Assembly: GCA_902514805.1 (NCBI GenBank)
Contig: CABXSF010000009.1
Location: 1 to 35,020 of the forward strand
DNA from: an uncultured Pelagibacteraceae bacterium
GTDB taxonomy: Bacteria; Pseudomonadota; Alphaproteobacteria; Pelagibacterales; Pelagibacteraceae
Reading direction: 5' to 3'
DNA length: 35,020 nucleotides
In this document: piece after piece, positions 18,544 through 27,612 of the stretch
How positions within the stretch are numbered: position 1 is the first letter of the stretch
Layout of the letters: each line of letters starts with the position of its first letter
Program-made: the position numbers and the translations under genes
The notes under the pieces: generated by a model
What the model saw: only the letters and a program-made list of their open reading frames with translations
Database searches by the model: none
What the model was told of the DNA's origin: nothing

Positions 18544-19316
18544 TATTTAAATTTCTTTAATTCATCTAATGGCAATAAGTCTACTTTATTTTTTTCTAGA
18601 TTTTCTTTAACTTTAAATGCCGTTTCTAAAGATGAAAAATTGTCTCCATGTATACATACTGAGTCTATTTCGCAAGGAATTTGTTTACCAGAGAGACAAT
18701 TTAACGCTTGGTTTTTTACCATTTTCAAAACATGTTCTTGCGCTTTAATCGGATCTGTAATTAAAGCAGTGTTTTTTTTTCTTGAGACTAAATTCCCATC
18801 GTCTTCGTAATTTCTATCTGCAAATATTTCACAAGCTACCTTCATTCCTAATTTTTTTGCAGAAATTTCCATTTTTGATCCTGTTGGCACTAAATAAATT
18901 AAATCTTTATTAATTTTGTAAATTGTTTTTGCAATAACATTTGCCAACTCAATATCCTCACATGCCATGTTATTTAACGCACCATGAGGCTTGATATGAG
19001 ATACTTTAAATTTGTTTTCTTGTGCAATGGCTTGAAGTATATTGTATTGATCTTGAATAAGTTTCTCTATTTCAGCTGAAGAAAGATTAATCCTTTTTCT
19101 TCCAAAATTTTCAGGATCATTAAATGATGGGTGTGCTCCAATACTTACACCATTTTTTTTTGATATTTTTATAGTTTCTCTCATAGTATCTTTATCGCCA
19201 GCATGATAACCGCAAGCAATATTTGCAGAGTTGACTATACCTAATAGTTCAGGATCATATTTATTTGAGTGGTGTTTGGATTTTTCACCTAAATCACAAT
19301 TAATATTAATTTCCAT
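18543..19316 (-). CDS. pxpA: 5-oxoprolinase subunit PxpA (LamB/YcsF family)
   Basis: One of three subunits of the bacterial ATP-dependent 5-oxoprolinase, which opens 5-oxoproline (pyroglutamate) to glutamate. The 257-residue length is normal. The signature INCDLGE lies at the N-terminus, followed by SANIACGYHAGD, GAHPSFNDPENFGR and HIKPHGALNN, and CIHGDN near the end. It is divergent from pxpB-pxpC with only 27 bases between the start codons. In many genomes all three are in one operon, so the split is a local arrangement. The TPR gene follows it on the same transcript. Confidence 0.94.
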   Translation of the reverse strand: MEININCDLGEKSKHHSNKYDPELLGIVNSANIACGYHAGDKDTMRETIKISKKNGVSIGAHPSFNDPENFGRKRINLSSAEIEKLIQDQYNILQAIAQENKFKVSHIKPHGALNNMACEDIELANVIAKTIYKINKDLIYLVPTGSKMEISAKKLGMKVACEIFADRNYEDDGNLVSRKKNTALITDPIKAQEHVLKMVKNQALNCLSGKQIPCEIDSVCIHGDNFSSLETAFKVKENLEKNKVDLLPLDELKKFK

Positions 19317-19343
19317 AATTTACGAGTTAAAGTATAACATGGC

Positions 19344-20021
19344 ATGATCAAAAATATATACAATCTTGGTGATGCAGCTTTATATTGTGATTTTGGTGAT
19401 ACCGTAAATAAAGAAACTAATCTTGAAGTAATAAATTATTTTAAAGATATAAGAAAAAGAAATATTTCTGGTATAAAAAACATTGCGCCATCGTATAATA
19501 AATTAATAATTTATTTTGATTTAGAACTTACCAACTACAAAAAAATTAAAGATATTGTTCAAAATCTTGATATTTCAACTTTTGAAAATGCTAAAACAAA
19601 AGTAGTGAAGATACCCGTGTGTTTTGATGATGAGTTTGCACTTGATCTAGAAAGGGTTGAAAAAAAAGCGGGCTTAGGAAAAAAAGAGATAGTCAATCAA
19701 TTAATATCTCAAAAATATTTTTGTTATATGACAGGATTTATTGCTGGCATGCCTTTCCTTGGTGATATTAAAGAAAAAATTAGATTAGATAGGCTTGAAA
19801 CTCCAAGAGTTAAGGTTCCTAAAGGCTCAGTAGGTATTACTGAACAATTCTGTAATATTTATACTTTTAAAAGTCCAGGTGGTTGGAACATTATAGGTAA
19901 TTCACCAAAAAAAATTTTTACTAAAGATCCAACTAAATTAACATTAATCAATCCAGGTGATGAAGTAGAGTTCTTCGAAATTTCAAAAAAGGAATATTCA
20001 AAATTTAATGAGCAAAAATAG
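19344..20021 (+). CDS. pxpB: 5-oxoprolinase subunit PxpB (KipI family)
   Basis: A 225-residue allophanate-hydrolase-subunit-1 (KipI/AHS1) type protein. Together with PxpC and PxpA it forms the ATP-dependent 5-oxoprolinase. Conserved blocks are GDAALYCDFGD near the N-terminus, VVKIPVCFDDEFALDLE in the middle and GFIAGMPFLGDI, PRVKVPKGSVGI and FKSPGGWNIIGNSP towards the end. The start chosen is the ATG at 19344; an ATG at 19339 is followed at once by a stop. It overlaps pxpC by 14 bases, indicating coupling. Confidence 0.94.
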   Translation: MIKNIYNLGDAALYCDFGDTVNKETNLEVINYFKDIRKRNISGIKNIAPSYNKLIIYFDLELTNYKKIKDIVQNLDISTFENAKTKVVKIPVCFDDEFALDLERVEKKAGLGKKEIVNQLISQKYFCYMTGFIAGMPFLGDIKEKIRLDRLETPRVKVPKGSVGITEQFCNIYTFKSPGGWNIIGNSPKKIFTKDPTKLTLINPGDEVEFFEISKKEYSKFNEQK

Positions 20022-20955
20022 TTTTAAAGTATTAAGACCTGGTATAAATACCACTTTTCAAGATTTAGGAAGAGATAACTTATATCATGTAGGCCTTCCA
20101 TTTAGTGGAGCAATAGACAAAAGGAATTTTCTAATTGCTAACTCATTAATTACTAATAAAGAGGATGATGCAGTATTAGAGTTTGCACACCAGGGACCCT
20201 TACTCGAATTTTCTGGAAGTCAAACCTCTATTGTAATCACAGGTAATGTTAATTTTAAGATAATTAAAAAAGACACCTCTGAAATAAAAGGTGAATGTTA
20301 TAAAACTTACAATTTAAATAATAAAGACTGTCTTGATATTATATCAACTGAAAAGTCAGTCTATGGCTACCTTTCGGTAAAAGGTGGTTTTCACATTAAT
20401 AAATTTTGTAATAGTTATTCGACAACTGTTAGAGCTGAAGTAGGTCCTAATGATGGAAAAAAAATAGAGATTGGACAATCAATAATCTTAAATGCTGTTG
20501 ATGGTGCAATTGAAAAAAGTTTAGAATACTTAAACTCAAAAATAGAATTTATAAGAGTGATAAAGGGCACAAACTTTGATTACTTCTCAAAAGATTCAAT
20601 CAAAGATTTTATAAGTAAAGATTTTATTGTTTCAAAACTTACCGATAGAATGGGAATGAGATTAAGTGGACCTAAAATTAAAAATTTAAAGAAAACAAAC
20701 ATCAAATCTGAAGGATTGGGAAAAGGAGTAATACAAGTTCCAGCTGATGGAGACCCAATAGTAATGCTCTCAGACCATGGAACAATAGGTGGTTATCCAA
20801 AAATTGCTGTTGTAATAAGTGCAGATTATGACAAGTTAGCACAATGCCCTCCTGGAGAAAAAATCAAATTTAAAATTGTAAATCTTACAGAGGCAGAAAA
20901 TTTGTATAAAATTTACACTATGGAAACTAAGAATATAATTAATAAAATAAGATGA
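20008..20955 (+). CDS. pxpC: 5-oxoprolinase subunit PxpC (KipA family)
   Basis: A 315-residue AHS2/KipA-type protein, the third subunit of 5-oxoprolinase. The start VLRPGINTTFQDLGRD and the following GLPFSGAIDKRNFLIAN are family hallmarks. Further marks are VKGGFH in the middle, a TDRMGMRLSGP block and the conserved SEGLGKGVIQVPADGDPIVMLSDHGTIGGYPK region in the C-terminal half (about 235-266). It begins inside pxpB and its stop overlaps the ATG of the EamA gene (ATGA), so the three are one transcript. Confidence 0.95.
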   Translation: MSKNSFKVLRPGINTTFQDLGRDNLYHVGLPFSGAIDKRNFLIANSLITNKEDDAVLEFAHQGPLLEFSGSQTSIVITGNVNFKIIKKDTSEIKGECYKTYNLNNKDCLDIISTEKSVYGYLSVKGGFHINKFCNSYSTTVRAEVGPNDGKKIEIGQSIILNAVDGAIEKSLEYLNSKIEFIRVIKGTNFDYFSKDSIKDFISKDFIVSKLTDRMGMRLSGPKIKNLKKTNIKSEGLGKGVIQVPADGDPIVMLSDHGTIGGYPKIAVVISADYDKLAQCPPGEKIKFKIVNLTEAENLYKIYTMETKNIINKIR

Positions 20956-21827
20956 ATTTTATAACAAGATTACCAGGTCCACTATTAGTTTTTTTTGGTG
21001 CCACTAGTTTAAGTTTTGGGGGAATGATTGTAAAATCTTTTGAGGGTGCCACATTATGGCAGATACTTTTTTGGAGATCTCTTTTTTTTATTTTAGTTGT
21101 ATCAATTTTTTTACTCATTACTTATAAAAAAAATGTTTTTCATGCTTTTAAGAAATCAGGCTTCCCCGGTCTTATTGGAGGTATAGTTTTATCTTCAGGG
21201 TTTTGTGGCTATGTTTTTGCGATGTATAATACAACAGTAGCAAATGCTAATTTTATTATTCAAACTCAAACAATTTTCCTAGCAATCTTTGGATATTTAT
21301 TTTTAAAAGAAAAAATTTCAAAATTAACTTTGATATCAATTATACTAGCTATATCTGGTATTACTTTAATGGTTGGGGGATCTTTGTCACCAGGACAAAT
21401 GTCTGGAAATATTGCAGCATTTATTATGCCAGTGTCATTTGCAATCTTAATCATTATTATTAGAAAATACCCAGATGTAGACATGATACCGTTACAATTA
21501 ATTGCTGGAATAGTTGCAATGTCTGTCGGTTATTTTGTTGCAGGTAAAATTAATATTTCTTCATATGATATATTTTTAGGTTTTCTAGCAGGTTTCTTTC
21601 AACTTGGATTTGGTTTTATATTCATAACAATTGGAGCAAGGTCTACACCTTCAGCAATTGTTGGTATCATAATGCTCACGGAAGCTATCCTTGGACCTCT
21701 TTGGGCATGGTTATTTGTGAGTGAAAATCCACCATTTATTGTTTTAATTGGGGGGTCAGTTGTATTATTCGCTGTATTACTACAGTTTTACAATGTTATT
21801 AAGTTAGAAAAAAAAACTATTTCTTAA
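20952..21827 (+). CDS. EamA-family (DMT) transporter
   Basis: A 291-residue permease with about ten membrane segments in two EamA repeats (first from about residue 10, second from about 150). It has the typical NTTVANANFIIQTQTIFLAIFGYLFLKEKIS and ITIGARSTPSAIVGIIMLTEAILGPLWAWLFVSE patterns at the two repeat ends. It is translationally coupled to pxpC by a 4-base overlap. This suggests that it handles a compound connected with 5-oxoproline or glutamate, perhaps as an exporter. The specific substrate cannot be read from sequence. Confidence 0.88.
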   Translation: MNFITRLPGPLLVFFGATSLSFGGMIVKSFEGATLWQILFWRSLFFILVVSIFLLITYKKNVFHAFKKSGFPGLIGGIVLSSGFCGYVFAMYNTTVANANFIIQTQTIFLAIFGYLFLKEKISKLTLISIILAISGITLMVGGSLSPGQMSGNIAAFIMPVSFAILIIIIRKYPDVDMIPLQLIAGIVAMSVGYFVAGKINISSYDIFLGFLAGFFQLGFGFIFITIGARSTPSAIVGIIMLTEAILGPLWAWLFVSENPPFIVLIGGSVVLFAVLLQFYNVIKLEKKTIS

Positions 21828-21851
21828 TGACGATTATCAAAAATATGCTAA

Positions 21852-21857
21852 TATAAT
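21852..21857 (+). promoter_or_regulatory. -10 box of the gcv operon
   Basis: A perfect TATAAT lies 25 bases past the eamA stop. A start 7 bases downstream falls at about 21864, the first base pair of the riboswitch, which supports it. The best -35 match (ATGACG at 21827-21832) is weak and 19 bases away. Confidence 0.6.
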
Positions 21858-21862
21858 TTAAT

Positions 21863-22001
21863 ACGGGAGAGACTACTTGTAGTAGCGCCGAAGGAGCAAC
21901 CACCCCGGAAACTCTCAGGCAAAAGGACCGTACATATTAACTCTGGAAAGAGACAAATTCTCGCCGAAGGAGCTAAAATCTCTCAGGCACCACGACAGAG
22001 G
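21863..22001 (+). promoter_or_regulatory. Tandem glycine riboswitch
   Basis: Two glycine aptamers lie in tandem. Aptamer 1 (21863-21931) is closed by ACGG and CCGT; it contains GGGAGAG, GCGCCGAAGGAGCAA and ACTCTCAGGCAAAAGGACCGT. After a 9-base linker, aptamer 2 (about 21941-22001) is closed by CTCTG/CAGAG. It contains CGCCGAAGGAGC and TCTCTCAGGCACCACGACAG. Both have the conserved core of the family. The gcvT ATG is 17 bases beyond, with no room for a terminator, so control of translation initiation is likely. Glycine-activated switches before gcvT are already known in SAR11. Confidence 0.97.
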
Positions 22002-22017
22002 GGGTTATAGAGTTAAT

Positions 22018-23121
22018 ATGAATATAAATAAAACTGCACTGCACGAATTACACAAAAAGCACGACGCTAAGTTCGTTGAGTTTGCTGGCTATAGTATGCC
22101 GATTCAATACTCTGAAGGAATTGTAAAAGAACATAATATTACAAGAAATAAGTCTGGAATCTTTGATGTTTCGCATATGGGGCAGTTATTTGTTAAATAC
22201 AGTCCTGACATAACAGATAAGCTCCAAGAAATTTTACCGACTGATCTTAAAAATTTAAAAATTAACCAAAGCAAGTATTCGTTTTTGATGAAAGAAAACG
22301 GGGGAATATATGATGATCTTATTATCACCAGAATGAAAAATCAGTACATGATTATTTTAAATGCTGCTTGTAAACAAAATGATCTTCAGATTATTAAAAA
22401 TAAATTAAATGATCAAAGTTTGGATATTAATAATGATTTATCTCTTATAGCAATACAAGGTCCAGAGTCTAAAACAATTCTTGAAAATGTAGTTTCAAAT
22501 GTATCAAAATTAAAATTCATGAATGGAGGAAACTTTTCTTTTAAAAATAATGAAATCTTTATAACAAGATCTGGATATACGGGTGAAGATGGATTTGAAA
22601 TATCATTACCTAATAAAGTTGCAATTTCTTTTGTAGAAGAATTAATTTCTAAAGGGTCAACTTTAATTGGTTTGGGTGCAAGGGATACTTTAAGATTAGA
22701 GGCGGGCTTGTGCTTGTACGGACATGACATAAACGAAAATACCAGTCCAGTTGAAGCAAATTTAAAGTGGGCAATTTCAAAAAATAGAATAAATGATAAC
22801 TTTATAGGATCACATCAAATAAAAAAACAAATCGAGGAAGGCGTGTCAAAATTAAGAGTTGGCATCAAACCAGAGACTAGAGTTATAGCAAGAGAGTCAA
22901 CGAAAATTTTTGATGAAAAAGACAATGAGATTGGAAAAGTCACTAGCGGAACATTTGGACCAAGCGTTAATGCTTCAATCGCGATGGGCTATATTTCAAA
23001 TTCTCACTCTAAAACAGATACAAAAGTTTTCTTAGAAGTAAGAGGAAAAAAAGTACCTGCCAATGTTTGTGATTTACCGTTTTATAAAAAAAGTTACGTG
23101 AAAGGAGAAGCTAATGTCTGA
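22018..23121 (+). CDS. gcvT: Glycine cleavage system T protein (aminomethyltransferase)
   Basis: Transfers the methylene group from the aminomethyl-lipoyl H protein to tetrahydrofolate, releasing ammonia and making 5,10-methylene-THF. The 367-residue length is standard. Family motifs are [17 protein letters not shown] near the N-terminus, [21 protein letters not shown] and the [19 protein letters not shown] block (about 222-240). The start ATG follows the riboswitch region directly. The stop overlaps gcvH by 8 bases. Confidence 0.97.
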   Translation: MNINKTALHELHKKHDAKFVEFAGYSMPIQYSEGIVKEHNITRNKSGIFDVSHMGQLFVKYSPDITDKLQEILPTDLKNLKINQSKYSFLMKENGGIYDDLIITRMKNQYMIILNAACKQNDLQIIKNKLNDQSLDINNDLSLIAIQGPESKTILENVVSNVSKLKFMNGGNFSFKNNEIFITRSGYTGEDGFEISLPNKVAISFVEELISKGSTLIGLGARDTLRLEAGLCLYGHDINENTSPVEANLKWAISKNRINDNFIGSHQIKKQIEEGVSKLRVGIKPETRVIARESTKIFDEKDNEIGKVTSGTFGPSVNASIAMGYISNSHSKTDTKVFLEVRGKKVPANVCDLPFYKKSYVKGEANV

Positions 23122-23494
23122 TACAAAATTTTCAAAAGAACATGAATGGATTACACTAGATGGGGAGGTAGGAACTATTGGAATTACAAAACATGCAACT
23201 GAAATGTTAGGTGACATAGTTTTTGCTGAATTACCTGAGAAAGGATCTAATGTTGAAAAAGATGGAACTGCGGGGGTGGTAGAGTCCACAAAAGCTGCTA
23301 GCGATGTATATACTCCAGTAAGTGGTGAAGTTGTAGAAATTAATCAATCAATTGTTGACGATCCATCAAAAATCAATGCTGACCCAGAAGGTGGAGCATG
23401 GTTTTTTAAATTAAAGTTAAAAGATAAATCAGAACTTGATACTCTTATGAATAAAGAAGAGTACGATAAATTTGCAAAGGAGACATCAGCATAA
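23114..23494 (+). CDS. gcvH: Glycine cleavage system H protein
   Basis: Lipoyl carrier that shuttles the aminomethyl group between the P, T and L proteins. The 126-residue protein has the lipoylation motif [11 protein letters not shown] with the modified lysine at K60. It also has the N-terminal [12 protein letters not shown] and C-terminal [10 protein letters not shown] segments of the family. It is coupled to gcvT by an 8-base overlap and to gcvP by the one-base TAATG overlap. A gene for the L protein is not in this window. Confidence 0.98.
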   Translation: MSDTKFSKEHEWITLDGEVGTIGITKHATEMLGDIVFAELPEKGSNVEKDGTAGVVESTKAASDVYTPVSGEVVEINQSIVDDPSKINADPEGGAWFFKLKLKDKSELDTLMNKEEYDKFAKETSA

Positions 23495-26364
23495 TGTTAC
23501 CAAATTCAGAAAAAGATTTTTTAAAGAGACACATTGGACCCTCTAAAGAAGATCAATCAAAAATGTTAAAAGAATTAAATTATAAATCACTAGATGATTT
23601 AATTGACAGCACAGTACCAGAAAAAATAAAGTTTAGAGGTGAATTAAATATTGGTGAATCAAATTCAGAATATGAAGCTTTGAGAAAATTAAGAGCAATA
23701 TCAAAAAAAAATCAAGTTTACTCAAATTTTATTGGTATGGGTTATTATGGAACTTATACACCTTATGTAATTTTAAGGAATATATTAGAAAATCCAGGTT
23801 GGTATACTTCATATACGCCTTATCAGCCAGAAGTAGCTCAAGGAAGACTTGAGATGTTATTAAATTTTCAACAAATGATTGTTGATTTTACTGGAATGGA
23901 TATAGCTAATGCCTCTTTATTAGATGAGGGTACAGCAGCAGCGGAGGCTATGGGCTTAAGTCACAGATTGAACAAAAAAGATAGTAATTTAGTTTTTGTA
24001 TCTGAGGATTGTCATCCTCAAACAATAAATGTAATTCAAACTAGAGCTGAACCGTTGGGATTAAAAGTATTGGTTGGTAAAGAAGATGAGGTTCTAGACC
24101 AGTTAAAAGAAGATTTAGTTTGTGGAATTTTACAATATCCTGGAACTTTAGGAGATATTAAAGACCCAAGTGAAGCAATTAGCAAAATTCATAAAAATAA
24201 TGGTAAGGCTGTATTAGCTTGTGATTTGTTAGCATTAGCAAAATTAAAAACACCAAGAGAACTTGGTGCTGACATAGCAGTTGGAAGCTCACAAAGATTT
24301 GGTATCCCAATGGGATATGGAGGTCCACACGCAGCTTTTTTTGCAACAAAAGATGAGTACAAAAGATCAATGCCAGGAAGAATTGTCGGTGTGTCAGTTG
24401 ATAGACACGGTAACAAGGCATATAGATTGTCCTTGCAAACCAGAGAGCAACATATCAGAAGAGACAAGGCGACAAGCAACATTTGCACCGCCCAAGCTCT
24501 ATTAGCAATTGTATCAGCAGCTTATTCTATTTATCACGGCCCAGATGGAATTAAGAATATTTCTGAAAGAGTCTCACAATTAGCAAAAAGTTTTGCCGAT
24601 AAAATAAAACAGTCTGGATATGAACTTTATTCTAATTATTTTTTTGATACTGTCACAATCATTACTAAAGAAAAAACTGATCAAATTTATAAAAATGCTT
24701 TAAATCAAAAAGTTAATATACGTAAAGTAAATTCTGAAATGCTTGCAGTTTCTTTTGATGAAAGAAAGAATGTTTATAGAGTAAATCAACTGTTAAAAAT
24801 TTTTAACGCAGCAGAATCAATTAAAAAAGAGGATCCTTCAGTAAGTTTACCTAATCTTCCAAAAAACTTATTGAGAACCTCAAAATATTTAGAACATCCA
24901 GTTTTCAACTCATACCATTCTGAAACTGAAATGTTGAGATACTTAAAAAGATTAGAAGATAAAGATATAGCATTGAATAGAACAATGATTGCACTTGGTT
25001 CATGCACAATGAAGCTTAATGCTGCCGCTGAGATGATCCCAATTTCATGGAAAGAGTTTGCAGAACCTCATCCATTTGTCCCAATTGAACAAATGGAGGG
25101 ATTCAGAGATCTATTTACTGATCTAAAAAATTGGTTGCGTTCCATAACTGGTTTCTCGGGTGTTTCTCTTCAACCTAATGCAGGTGCTCAAGGTGAATAT
25201 GCGGGATTAATGGTTATACGAAAGTATCATTTAGATAGGGATGAGGCCAATAGAAACATATGTTTAATTCCAAGTTCAGCACACGGTACTAATCCGGCAA
25301 GTGCACAAATGACTGGAATGAAAGTTGTTGTTATTAATTGTGATAAAGAAGGAAATGTTGATTTCGATGACTTAAAGAAAAAAGCAGAGCAACATTCTGA
25401 AAACCTTGGGGCATTAATGGTAACTTATCCATCCACTCATGGAGTTTTCGAAGAAAAAATATCAGATATTTGTGAGTTAGTTCATAAACATGGTGGTCAG
25501 GTTTATATGGATGGTGCAAATCTAAATGCATTAGTGGGAATTGCTAAACCAGGAAATTTTGGTCCAGACGTTTGTCATATTAATTTACATAAAACGTTTT
25601 GTATTCCTCATGGTGGGGGAGGACCCGGAATGGGACCAATTGCTTGTAAAAGACATTTACAAGTTTACTTGCCCAACCACCCAGTAATAAAAGATTGTGG
25701 GCCAACTTCTGGAATTGGAGCAGTTTCTGCAGCCCCTTGGGGAAGTTCAAGCATTTTATCAATTTCTTGGATGTATATTAAAATGATGGGATCAACTGGA
25801 TTAAAGCTTGCTACCCAAGTTGCAATATTGAATGCAAATTATATAGCTCATAGATTAAAAGATCACTTTCCGATTTTGTACAAAGGGTCAAATGGTAATG
25901 TGGCACACGAATGTATTATTGATATTAGAAAAATTAAATCAGAAACAGGAATAACGGAGGAAGATATTGCGAAAAGATTAATTGATTATGGTTTTCATGC
26001 ACCAACTATGTCCTGGCCTGTTGCTGGCACAATGATGATAGAACCAACTGAAAGTGAAAGCCTTACAGAAATAGACAGATTTTGCGAAACTTTAATTAAG
26101 ATTAAAAAAGAAATCGATAAGATTAAGTCCGGCGAGTTTGATAAAGTAGATAATCCAATTAAGAACGCACCTCATACTGATCTTGAACTGTCTTCTGACG
26201 AATGGAAACACAAATACTCAAGAGAAGAAGCAGCTTATCCATCTAAATATTTAAAAACAAATAAATTTTGGCCTCCTGTTGCTAGAGTTGATAATGTTTA
26301 TGGAGATAAAAATATATTCTGCACTTGTCCAAGTATTGACGAATTTAAAGAAGATGCAGCTTAA
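23494..26364 (+). CDS. gcvP: Glycine dehydrogenase (decarboxylating), P protein
   Basis: PLP enzyme that decarboxylates glycine and passes the aminomethyl group to GcvH. At 956 residues this is the single-chain homodimeric form rather than the split GcvPA/GcvPB type. The N-terminal half begins FLKRHIGPS and includes TPYQPEVAQGRLE. The PLP lysine is K700 in HINLHKTFCIPHGGGGPGMGP. The C-terminal half also shows SAHGTNPASAQM and MSWPVAGTMMIEPTESE. It ends six bases before an FAD oxidoreductase gene in the same direction with no visible terminator. Confidence 0.98.
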   Translation: MLPNSEKDFLKRHIGPSKEDQSKMLKELNYKSLDDLIDSTVPEKIKFRGELNIGESNSEYEALRKLRAISKKNQVYSNFIGMGYYGTYTPYVILRNILENPGWYTSYTPYQPEVAQGRLEMLLNFQQMIVDFTGMDIANASLLDEGTAAAEAMGLSHRLNKKDSNLVFVSEDCHPQTINVIQTRAEPLGLKVLVGKEDEVLDQLKEDLVCGILQYPGTLGDIKDPSEAISKIHKNNGKAVLACDLLALAKLKTPRELGADIAVGSSQRFGIPMGYGGPHAAFFATKDEYKRSMPGRIVGVSVDRHGNKAYRLSLQTREQHIRRDKATSNICTAQALLAIVSAAYSIYHGPDGIKNISERVSQLAKSFADKIKQSGYELYSNYFFDTVTIITKEKTDQIYKNALNQKVNIRKVNSEMLAVSFDERKNVYRVNQLLKIFNAAESIKKEDPSVSLPNLPKNLLRTSKYLEHPVFNSYHSETEMLRYLKRLEDKDIALNRTMIALGSCTMKLNAAAEMIPISWKEFAEPHPFVPIEQMEGFRDLFTDLKNWLRSITGFSGVSLQPNAGAQGEYAGLMVIRKYHLDRDEANRNICLIPSSAHGTNPASAQMTGMKVVVINCDKEGNVDFDDLKKKAEQHSENLGALMVTYPSTHGVFEEKISDICELVHKHGGQVYMDGANLNALVGIAKPGNFGPDVCHINLHKTFCIPHGGGGPGMGPIACKRHLQVYLPNHPVIKDCGPTSGIGAVSAAPWGSSSILSISWMYIKMMGSTGLKLATQVAILNANYIAHRLKDHFPILYKGSNGNVAHECIIDIRKIKSETGITEEDIAKRLIDYGFHAPTMSWPVAGTMMIEPTESESLTEIDRFCETLIKIKKEIDKIKSGEFDKVDNPIKNAPHTDLELSSDEWKHKYSREEAAYPSKYLKTNKFWPPVARVDNVYGDKNIFCTCPSIDEFKEDAA

Positions 26365-26370
26365 AATTTA

Positions 26371-27612
26371 ATGAAAATTGCTGTAATTGGGTCAGGAATT
26401 TCTGGATTAAGTGCAGCATATTTTTTATCAAAAAAACACAAAGTTGATCTTTTCGAAAAAGAAGATCGTTTTGGTGGTCATTCCCACACTTTAGATATTT
26501 TAACAGATAATCAAAGTAAAAAAAAAATTCGTGCAGATATTGGATTTATTGTTTTTAACAAACATACTTATCCAAACTTAATTAACTTTTTCAATGAAAT
26601 CGGCGTAGAGATAGAAAAAAGCAATATGAGCTTATCATTTTTGGTAGAAAAAAAGAATTTAGAATACAGCGGTAAAGGTGTCCGAGGTATATTTTCTTAT
26701 AAAAAAAATTTATTTGATCTAAATTTCCTAAAAATGTTTTATGAGATTTTCAAGTTTTATAACAAGAGTTCTAAATTGAATGATATAGATGAAAATTTAA
26801 ACCTTGGAACATTTCTTCAAAAAGAAAAAATGTCAGATTTTTTTATCAATTATCATATTTTACCAATGGTATCAGCTATATGGTCAATGCCACCCGATAA
26901 TGCAAAAAATATGCCTATTAAGTTTTTTTTAAAGTTTTTTCAAAATCATGGATTATTCAAGTTAAATAACAGACCTCAATGGTACACTGTGAAAAATAGA
27001 AGTATTGAATATGTAAACGAAGTAATAAAAAAAATTAGTGGAGAGCACTTTAAAAATTATAAAATTAGTAAAGTTACAAGATCTGGTAGCTCTGCACGCG
27101 TCTTTTATGGAGGAGAAAGCGAATATTTTGAATACGATAAAGTTGTGATTGCTACGCATGCAGATGAAGCTTTATCTATAATCGATGAGCCCTCTGATGA
27201 TGAAAAAAGTATTTTGAGTAACTTTAAATACAAGAAAAACTTAGCAGTAATTCATTTTGATGAAACTGTTATGCCAAAAAAAAAGATTAATTGGAGCGCA
27301 TGGAATACTTTTGTATCAGAAAATAATGATAGTTCAGTTACTTACTGGTTAAATTTATTACAGAATTTAAATATAAAAAAAAATATCTTTTTAACTTTAA
27401 ATCCTCATTTCAATATTGATGAAAAACTCATTGTTGATAAAATTCAATTTAGTCATCCCTATTATGATCATGATACTTTAAAAAATCAAAAAAAATTAGA
27501 TTTATTACAAAATAAACAAAATATATTGTTTTGTGGAAGTTATCATGGTTATGGTTTTCATGAAGACGGTATCAAATCAACATTAAATATGCTTAAATTC
27601 ATTAATGATTGA
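26371..27612 (+). CDS. FAD-dependent amine-oxidase-fold oxidoreductase of a lipid-modification cluster
   Basis: A 413-residue flavoprotein with the N-terminal dinucleotide-binding motif VIGSGISGLSAAYFL (residues 5-19), then FEKEDRFGGHSHT, the amine-oxidase/desaturase fold signature. The C-terminus GSYHGYGFHEDGIKS is the usual FAD-contacting end. Proteins of this subfamily are typically encoded beside DUF1365 and a CFA-like methyltransferase. In Rhodobacter sphaeroides related neighbours act in furan fatty acid synthesis (UfaD/UfaM), with a flavoprotein oxidising an unsaturated acyl chain; whether this is an orthologue is untested. It starts 6 bases after gcvP and overlaps the DUF1365 gene by 8 bases. 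Confidence 0.8.
   Translation: MKIAVIGSGISGLSAAYFLSKKHKVDLFEKEDRFGGHSHTLDILTDNQSKKKIRADIGFIVFNKHTYPNLINFFNEIGVEIEKSNMSLSFLVEKKNLEYSGKGVRGIFSYKKNLFDLNFLKMFYEIFKFYNKSSKLNDIDENLNLGTFLQKEKMSDFFINYHILPMVSAIWSMPPDNAKNMPIKFFLKFFQNHGLFKLNNRPQWYTVKNRSIEYVNEVIKKISGEHFKNYKISKVTRSGSSARVFYGGESEYFEYDKVVIATHADEALSIIDEPSDDEKSILSNFKYKKNLAVIHFDETVMPKKKINWSAWNTFVSENNDSSVTYWLNLLQNLNIKKNIFLTLNPHFNIDEKLIVDKIQFSHPYYDHDTLKNQKKLDLLQNKQNILFCGSYHGYGFHEDGIKSTLNMLKFIND

Noticed and set aside
24189-24488. Antisense open frame of about 99 codons within gcvP
   Set aside because: It is antisense to a highly conserved part of gcvP, has no family features, and codon bias follows the + strand gene.
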